From the NCBI RefSeq assembly GCF_900101965.1, contig NZ_FNAP01000007.1, positions 168,517-232,516 of the forward strand: 64,000 bases of DNA. The letters are read 5' to 3'. The translations under genes and the position numbers were made by a program. Positions 60,555 through 64,000 of the stretch are shown piece by piece. The first letter of the stretch is position 1; every line of letters begins with the position of its first letter. Source of the DNA: Rhodospira trueperi. GTDB taxonomy: Bacteria; Pseudomonadota; Alphaproteobacteria; Rhodospirillales; Rhodospirillaceae. The notes below the pieces were generated by a model. It was not told the DNA's origin and ran no database searches. It worked only from the letters and a program-made list of their open reading frames with translations.

Positions 60555-61454
60555 TCAGGCGGCGCGCACCAAGTTCAGGGCCCGTTCGGATACCGACACG
60601 GTGGCCGAGACGCCCCAGTCGAAGCGGAGGTAGTCCTGTTCGATGCCGTCGGCGAAGATGACGCCTCCCTCGTTCATGCGGGAGGTCAGGGACAAGGCGG
60701 TGTCCGGTGCGACGTCCCCGAACACCAGATCGCATCCGGTCGTCGCGCTGGGCCACGGCTCGCGGGTGAAGAACAGGGCGCGGCACTCGTCCGGACGGAC
60801 CTGAGCCTCGCATCGGGTCGCCGTCAGGATGGAGCGCGCCCACCCCGTAAGGCCGGTCCCGGTTGAGACGATCACGCCCGACGACGACTGGGCCTCTTCG
60901 TGTCCGTCGTAGTTGACGATATAGCGTGCGGACTGGTGTGAGCGATGGCCGAGGAACAGCTCGTTCAGGGCGGTCAGACTCTGGCCGTCGTCAAGCCGGG
61001 CCTCCACCATCGCACGGTGCTGCGTGTCCATGTCGCCGGCGGCGACGCGGGGCAGCAAGGCCGCCAGCGCCGCCACGGGCGTGGCCGTGAGCACGCCTTC
61101 GGACAGGTCCGGCGACGGCGTCACGCCGATGACCGGCTGCCCCGACAGGTACTTGGCCAGATTGGCGACAAGCCCGTCCTGACCGATGGCGACGACGATG
61201 TCCCGCGGTGTGAATAAGAAGCGGTCCAGGTCCGCGCGCAGCACGTGGACGTGCGACCAGTCGTCCGGGATGGCCCGCCGTGTCTGTGCGACGGCCTCCT
61301 TCAGACGGACATCGTGCTGCTCCATCCGGGCGAGGCTCTGGCCGCGCCTCTCCAGGAAGAACGCGGCTTGGCCCCGGGTGGCGTGAACGGCCAGGAACTC
61401 ATCCAGTTCGGAAGGCCGGGTCACGACCACCACCCGGGGCGCTAGCGTGCTCAT
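60555..61454 (-). CDS. NAD-kinase-fold protein of a SPFH/NrtR cassette
   Basis: A 299-residue protein with the NAD/diacylglycerol kinase fold: VVAIGQDGLVAN (GQDG at 91-94 in place of the usual GGDG), ALNELFLG (163-169, the NE motif) and SSGVIVSTGTGLTGWARSI (about 192-208, in place of DGVIVSTPTGSTAY). The catalytic Asp and NE are kept, but the last motif is altered. It may phosphorylate NAD(H) or a related nucleotide. Its ATG overlaps the SPFH stop (ATGA). The gene pair is divergent from an NrtR-type regulator of NAD metabolism. Confidence 0.8.
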   Translation of the reverse strand: MSTLAPRVVVVTRPSELDEFLAVHATRGQAAFFLERRGQSLARMEQHDVRLKEAVAQTRRAIPDDWSHVHVLRADLDRFLFTPRDIVVAIGQDGLVANLAKYLSGQPVIGVTPSPDLSEGVLTATPVAALAALLPRVAAGDMDTQHRAMVEARLDDGQSLTALNELFLGHRSHQSARYIVNYDGHEEAQSSSGVIVSTGTGLTGWARSILTATRCEAQVRPDECRALFFTREPWPSATTGCDLVFGDVAPDTALSLTSRMNEGGVIFADGIEQDYLRFDWGVSATVSVSERALNLVRAA

Positions 61455-62482
61455 CGGTCGCCCCCCGCCTGCGCCTGCGGCCGGCCGATCAGGCCGCCGA
61501 ACCGGGCGAGGGCATCAGAAAGCACGTCGGGCGTGATGGTCAGGCTGTCGATGCGTCTGACCTTCGCGGCGAACTCCTGCGCCGCCAACGCCAGAAGCAC
61601 GGCGGGCGTCACCTGGGCGTACACTTCCATCCGCGCCCGTTCCGCCTCGGCCTTGGCGAGATCCACGGTTCGCACGGCACGCCCCTCTGCGTCGGCGCGG
61701 ATCGTGCTCATGGCTGCCTCCGCCTCCGCTTCGATCGTCCGGTTGGCCGCCTCCGCCTCTACCCGGGAGCGGTCGTTGGCCGTCTCGCGCGCGATCAGGT
61801 CCTTCTGCCGGGCGGCCAGTTCGATCTGGTTGTTGAGTTCGTTCTCGGCGATGGCCCGTTCCTTTTCCACCGCCAGCGCCCGGCGGGCAAAGGACGCCTC
61901 GTCCGCCTGTTGCTGGAGGCTTTCGAAGGTCGGGGCCTGGAGTGCGCGCGCCAGTTCACTGGTCGGCATAAGCCCGGCCAGACTGGTGCCGACATGTTCC
62001 AGGCCCATCTTGGCCAGCGTCTGCTGTCCGGCCAGGGATGCGTTCAACAGATCCTGCAGGGGGGCGGCACCGGCCTTCAGGAGGGCGGTGACGCCGTGGT
62101 CCCGGAGGTACGCAAACGTGAACTGGCGCACCAGACCCAGAAGCACCGTGTGGATCTGGTCCAGCGGTTGGCCGATGCACAGGCCCTTCTTCAAGTCGAT
62201 GGTGAAATCGACGCGGTCGCCCAGGCGCTGGGGATCGGACACCCGCCAGACCACCGTGCCCTGGACCGTCACTTCCTGGAAGTCCGCGGATTGCCCCTTG
62301 ATGACGAACGGCATGGGCCGGTCGTCCAGAGGGACCTCGACGATCGACGCGCCGTCGGGCAGGAACCAGAAAGCCAGCCCGCGCCCGGAACGGACCCGCC
62401 GGCCCTTACGGAAGAGCTGAATGGAGGATGCCGCTTCGGCTCGAAGGTGCCGGACGAAAGGATAGCGCTTGATCTGTGCCAT
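61451..62482 (-). CDS. Soluble SPFH/band 7 domain protein
   Basis: A 343-residue protein: an SPFH domain (about 25-185, VRSGRGLAFWFLPDGASIVEVPLDDRP, VTVQGTVVWRVSDP) and a long charged, Ala/Glu-rich coiled coil (about 190-295). Unlike stomatins and flotillins it has no N-terminal hydrophobic anchor, so it may be a soluble or peripheral scaffold. AAGGAAG precedes the ATG. First gene of the two-gene operon with the NAD-kinase-like protein. Confidence 0.85.
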   Translation of the reverse strand: MAQIKRYPFVRHLRAEAASSIQLFRKGRRVRSGRGLAFWFLPDGASIVEVPLDDRPMPFVIKGQSADFQEVTVQGTVVWRVSDPQRLGDRVDFTIDLKKGLCIGQPLDQIHTVLLGLVRQFTFAYLRDHGVTALLKAGAAPLQDLLNASLAGQQTLAKMGLEHVGTSLAGLMPTSELARALQAPTFESLQQQADEASFARRALAVEKERAIAENELNNQIELAARQKDLIARETANDRSRVEAEAANRTIEAEAEAAMSTIRADAEGRAVRTVDLAKAEAERARMEVYAQVTPAVLLALAAQEFAAKVRRIDSLTITPDVLSDALARFGGLIGRPQAQAGGDR

Positions 62483-62553
62483 GACTTCGCTTCCTTGATT
62501 GGTGGGCGTTGCACGGTCCGGTGGGAGGGCCGTTGAAGGCCCGCCTCGTCCGT

Positions 62554-62576
62554 GTTAGTGTCAACCATACACAAAC
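62554..62576. promoter_or_regulatory. NrtR-type operator, site 1
   Basis: Arms GTTAGTGT and ACACAAAC (seven of eight pairs) separated by seven bases, in the 128-bp region between divergent SPFH and nrtR genes. It has the same geometry as site 2, whose centre is 25 bp away. Confidence 0.65.
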
Positions 62577-62579
62577 AGG

Positions 62580-62600
62580 TTCGTGTCGTCAATACACGAA
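62580..62600. promoter_or_regulatory. NrtR-type operator, site 2
   Basis: Arms TTCGTGT and ACACGAA, perfect, separated by seven bases, ending 10 bp before the NrtR start. Two dyads with GTGT-N7-ACAC cores in tandem suggest cooperative binding by dimeric NrtR over both promoters. Confidence 0.7.
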
Positions 62601-62610
62601 GTGTCATGCC

Positions 62611-63279
62611 ATGCCATACACCTACACCCACCCGCACCCGGCCGTGACGACGGACATCGTCGTCTTCACGGTGGAAACCCAGGCGCTGAAGGTGCTGCTG
62701 ATCCGGCGAAAGGGGCCGCCTCACGAGGGGCAATGGGCTCTGCCCGGGGGATTCGTACGCATCGACGAGAGCGTCGATGCCTGCGCCGTGCGCGAACTGG
62801 AGGAAGAGACGGGCCTCAAGGGCATCTACCTGGAGCAGCTCTACACCTTCGGCGATCCCGACCGGGATACCCGCGAGCGGGTCATCAGCGTGGCGTACTA
62901 TGCGCTGGTTCCGCTGCAGGGCCTCGAACTGCGTTCCGGCACCGACGCCGCTGACGCGGCTTGGTGGACCGTTGGCGGGCTGCCCGTGCTGGCGTTCGAT
63001 CACGGTCGGATCGTCACGATGGCACGGGCCCGGCTGACCGCCAAGATGGAGTATTCCACCGTCGGCCTGTTGTTCATGCCGGACTCATTCACGCTGTCCG
63101 ACCTGCAGGGGCTCTACGAGACGGTCTCCGGGCGGCCGCGCGACAAACGGAACTTCAGGAAGTGGATCCTGTCACTCGACGTCGTCGAGGAAACCGGGGA
63201 GCGCAAGGCCGAAGGCGCCCATCGGCCGGCAATGCTGTACCGCATGAAGACTCCGGGGAACGTCAAGATCATCAAGTAG
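62611..63279 (+). CDS. nrtR: NrtR-like NUDIX / winged-helix regulator
   Basis: A 222-residue protein. Its N-terminal NUDIX domain has an intact catalytic box, G47-x5-E-x7-RELEEETGL (47-69). The C-terminal winged helix is about 145-215 (FTLSDLQGLYETVSGRPRDKRNFRKWILSLDVVEETGERK). NrtR proteins sense ADP-ribose-type NAD metabolites and repress NAD synthesis genes. Here the only gene across the operator region is the SPFH/NAD-kinase-like operon, so that is the probable target together with nrtR itself. The intact NUDIX box means it could also hydrolyse a nucleotide; many NrtRs have lost this. Confidence 0.85.
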   Translation: MPYTYTHPHPAVTTDIVVFTVETQALKVLLIRRKGPPHEGQWALPGGFVRIDESVDACAVRELEEETGLKGIYLEQLYTFGDPDRDTRERVISVAYYALVPLQGLELRSGTDAADAAWWTVGGLPVLAFDHGRIVTMARARLTAKMEYSTVGLLFMPDSFTLSDLQGLYETVSGRPRDKRNFRKWILSLDVVEETGERKAEGAHRPAMLYRMKTPGNVKIIK

Positions 63280-63431
63280 CACGATGGGGGTGAGCGTTTG
63301 TTTTGCCCCACCTTCCGGTTTGGTTCCGGGCCGGGCAGGCTTCGGCTTTCGTGACGACGGAGGCTGGAGGCTTGGATGGCAGACGAAGGCGTCAAGACCG
63401 GCGCCGAAGGTGCCGATTTCTGGCGGCTGCG

Positions 63432-63500
63432 TATTCCATGAACATCCGGCTACCGATTCCATGAACATCCGGCCACCTGTTCCACGAACATCCGGCCATG
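63432..63500. repeat. Three 23-bp direct repeats (IS21-end-like)
   Basis: Three units with the core TTCCA(T/C)GAACATCCGGC at a 23-bp period (63434, 63457, 63480). Multiple short direct repeats of this type are found at the ends of IS21-family elements. They abut the truncated IS66-like N-terminal fragment. Confidence 0.6.
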
Positions 63501-63693
63501 CCGGACGGCTTGGAGGGCGGCTTCGAAGACGGCTTGATCTCGGGCTTGCCCTTCAGACCCTTCAGCCGCGCGTTCTCCTCGCGCAACGCCTCGTTCTCCG
63601 TCGTCAGCCGGGCGTTCTCCTCCAACAGCCCAGCGTCAGCGGCTTCAGCGTCGCCGGGAAAAGCGCATCAATGTCGAAGGGTGGCTTGGCCAT
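63500..63693 (-). pseudogene. N-terminal fragment of an IS66-like transposase (frameshifted)
   Basis: Reads MAKPPFDIDALFPATLKPLTLG, then needs a shift near 63636 to continue as LLEENARLTTENEALREENARLKGLKGKPEIKPS, the leucine-zipper-like start of IS66-type transposases. It ends at the 23-bp repeats. It has the same orientation as the C-terminal fragment at 60130-60426, with the NAD cassette lying between. From 63280 to 63499 and 63694 to 63951 no gene is seen. Confidence 0.75.
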
Positions 63694-63951
63694 GTCCCCA
63701 GCGAATCACAAACCACGTGCCCGCGCAACCAAAAGTGAGTTCCACCGCCGCCGATGCCCGGACTTTTGCCCCGGTTACGAGCCGGCCTGCTCTCTAACCC
63801 GTTGATTTAATTGCTTACTCCGGAAATGAGGGGATTCCTGAGTGTCTGTCCGGGAGGTTCATGAGTCAAAACAACCAGTTGAAGAGTTTGGTTGATCCCG
63901 CCTCCGTAGCCTGATTCCCTGCCAAGAGGACCTGATGTCAGGGAGAGGGTC

Positions 63952-64000
63952 ATGTGGACGGACGAGAACCGGGCGCTGTACAACCGCGATCACCTTCGAT
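63952..64000 (+). CDS. IS5-family transposase, start only
   Basis: The first 16 codons read MWTDENRALYNRDHLR, a common start of IS5-type DDE transposases, with GGGAGAGG just before the ATG. The gene continues beyond the window. The stretch from about 63838 (CTGTCCGGGAGGTTCATGAG) is probably the left end of this element. Confidence 0.7.
   Translation, partial: MWTDENRALYNRDHLR

Noticed and set aside
63432..63500. Possible short CRISPR array
   Set aside because: The 23-bp units are directly adjacent with only small variation and no spacers, and sit at an IS junction.

Overview
The window is high-GC DNA with tightly packed, often ATGA-overlapping genes, typical of a free-living alphaproteobacterium. 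The argH / small lipoprotein / lysA order, the holC and gshB homologues and the style of the IS remnants suggest a Rhodospirillales relative (inference; no rRNA gene is present to settle it). I see no CRISPR array, prophage, rRNA operon or intact tRNA.

Region 1 (1-16 kb) is mostly housekeeping: the tail of a GlcD-type oxidase, a pirin, an M16 peptidase pair (catalytic plus non-catalytic subunit), a secreted protein with Ca-loop-like repeats, glutathione synthetase, two adjacent toxin-antitoxin pairs (RelE/HTH and DUF433/DUF5615), DNA polymerase III chi, a GNAT acetyltransferase, a PAP2 phosphatase, a PAS-GGDEF diguanylate cyclase, a TlpA-type thioredoxin, and argH-lptM-lysA. Region 2 (16-28 kb) handles metals and stress: a CsoR/InrS-type sensor with a nickel/cobalt exporter, an arsenic operon (ArsR-ArsC fusion, a 25-codon GAPDH stub, ArsJ), an HD-GYP protein, a PadR-MFP-RND efflux operon and a UDP-sugar 6-dehydrogenase. 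It ends at a decayed tRNA-Arg fragment near 28.1 kb.

Region 3 (28-60 kb) is a large iron-acquisition locus. It holds four TonB-dependent receptors, four AraC-type regulators, two heterodimeric exporter-fold ABC pairs of the IrtAB/YbtPQ type, two RhtX/FptX-type MFS permeases, three SAM methyltransferases, a DUF4198 protein, a MATE transporter and one exbB-exbD-exbD-tonB energising operon. 15-bp palindromes of the form TGCG-N7-CGCA (Fur-box-like) sit before most of these units. One module (receptor, MFS, methyltransferase, TonB/ExbD) is present twice, about 5.7 kb apart. The first copy has kept the transporter genes, but its exbD/tonB part has collapsed to a fragment. The single intact TonB/ExbB/ExbD operon therefore probably powers all four receptors.

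Region 4 (60-64 kb) is IS debris surrounding an intact three-gene cassette: a NAD-kinase-like protein and a soluble SPFH protein, divergent from an NrtR-type NUDIX/winged-helix regulator with two tandem palindromic operators between them. The cassette lies between an N-terminal and a C-terminal fragment of what looks like the same transposase. This is the best candidate here for an undescribed, NAD-linked system. The window ends inside an IS5-type transposase.
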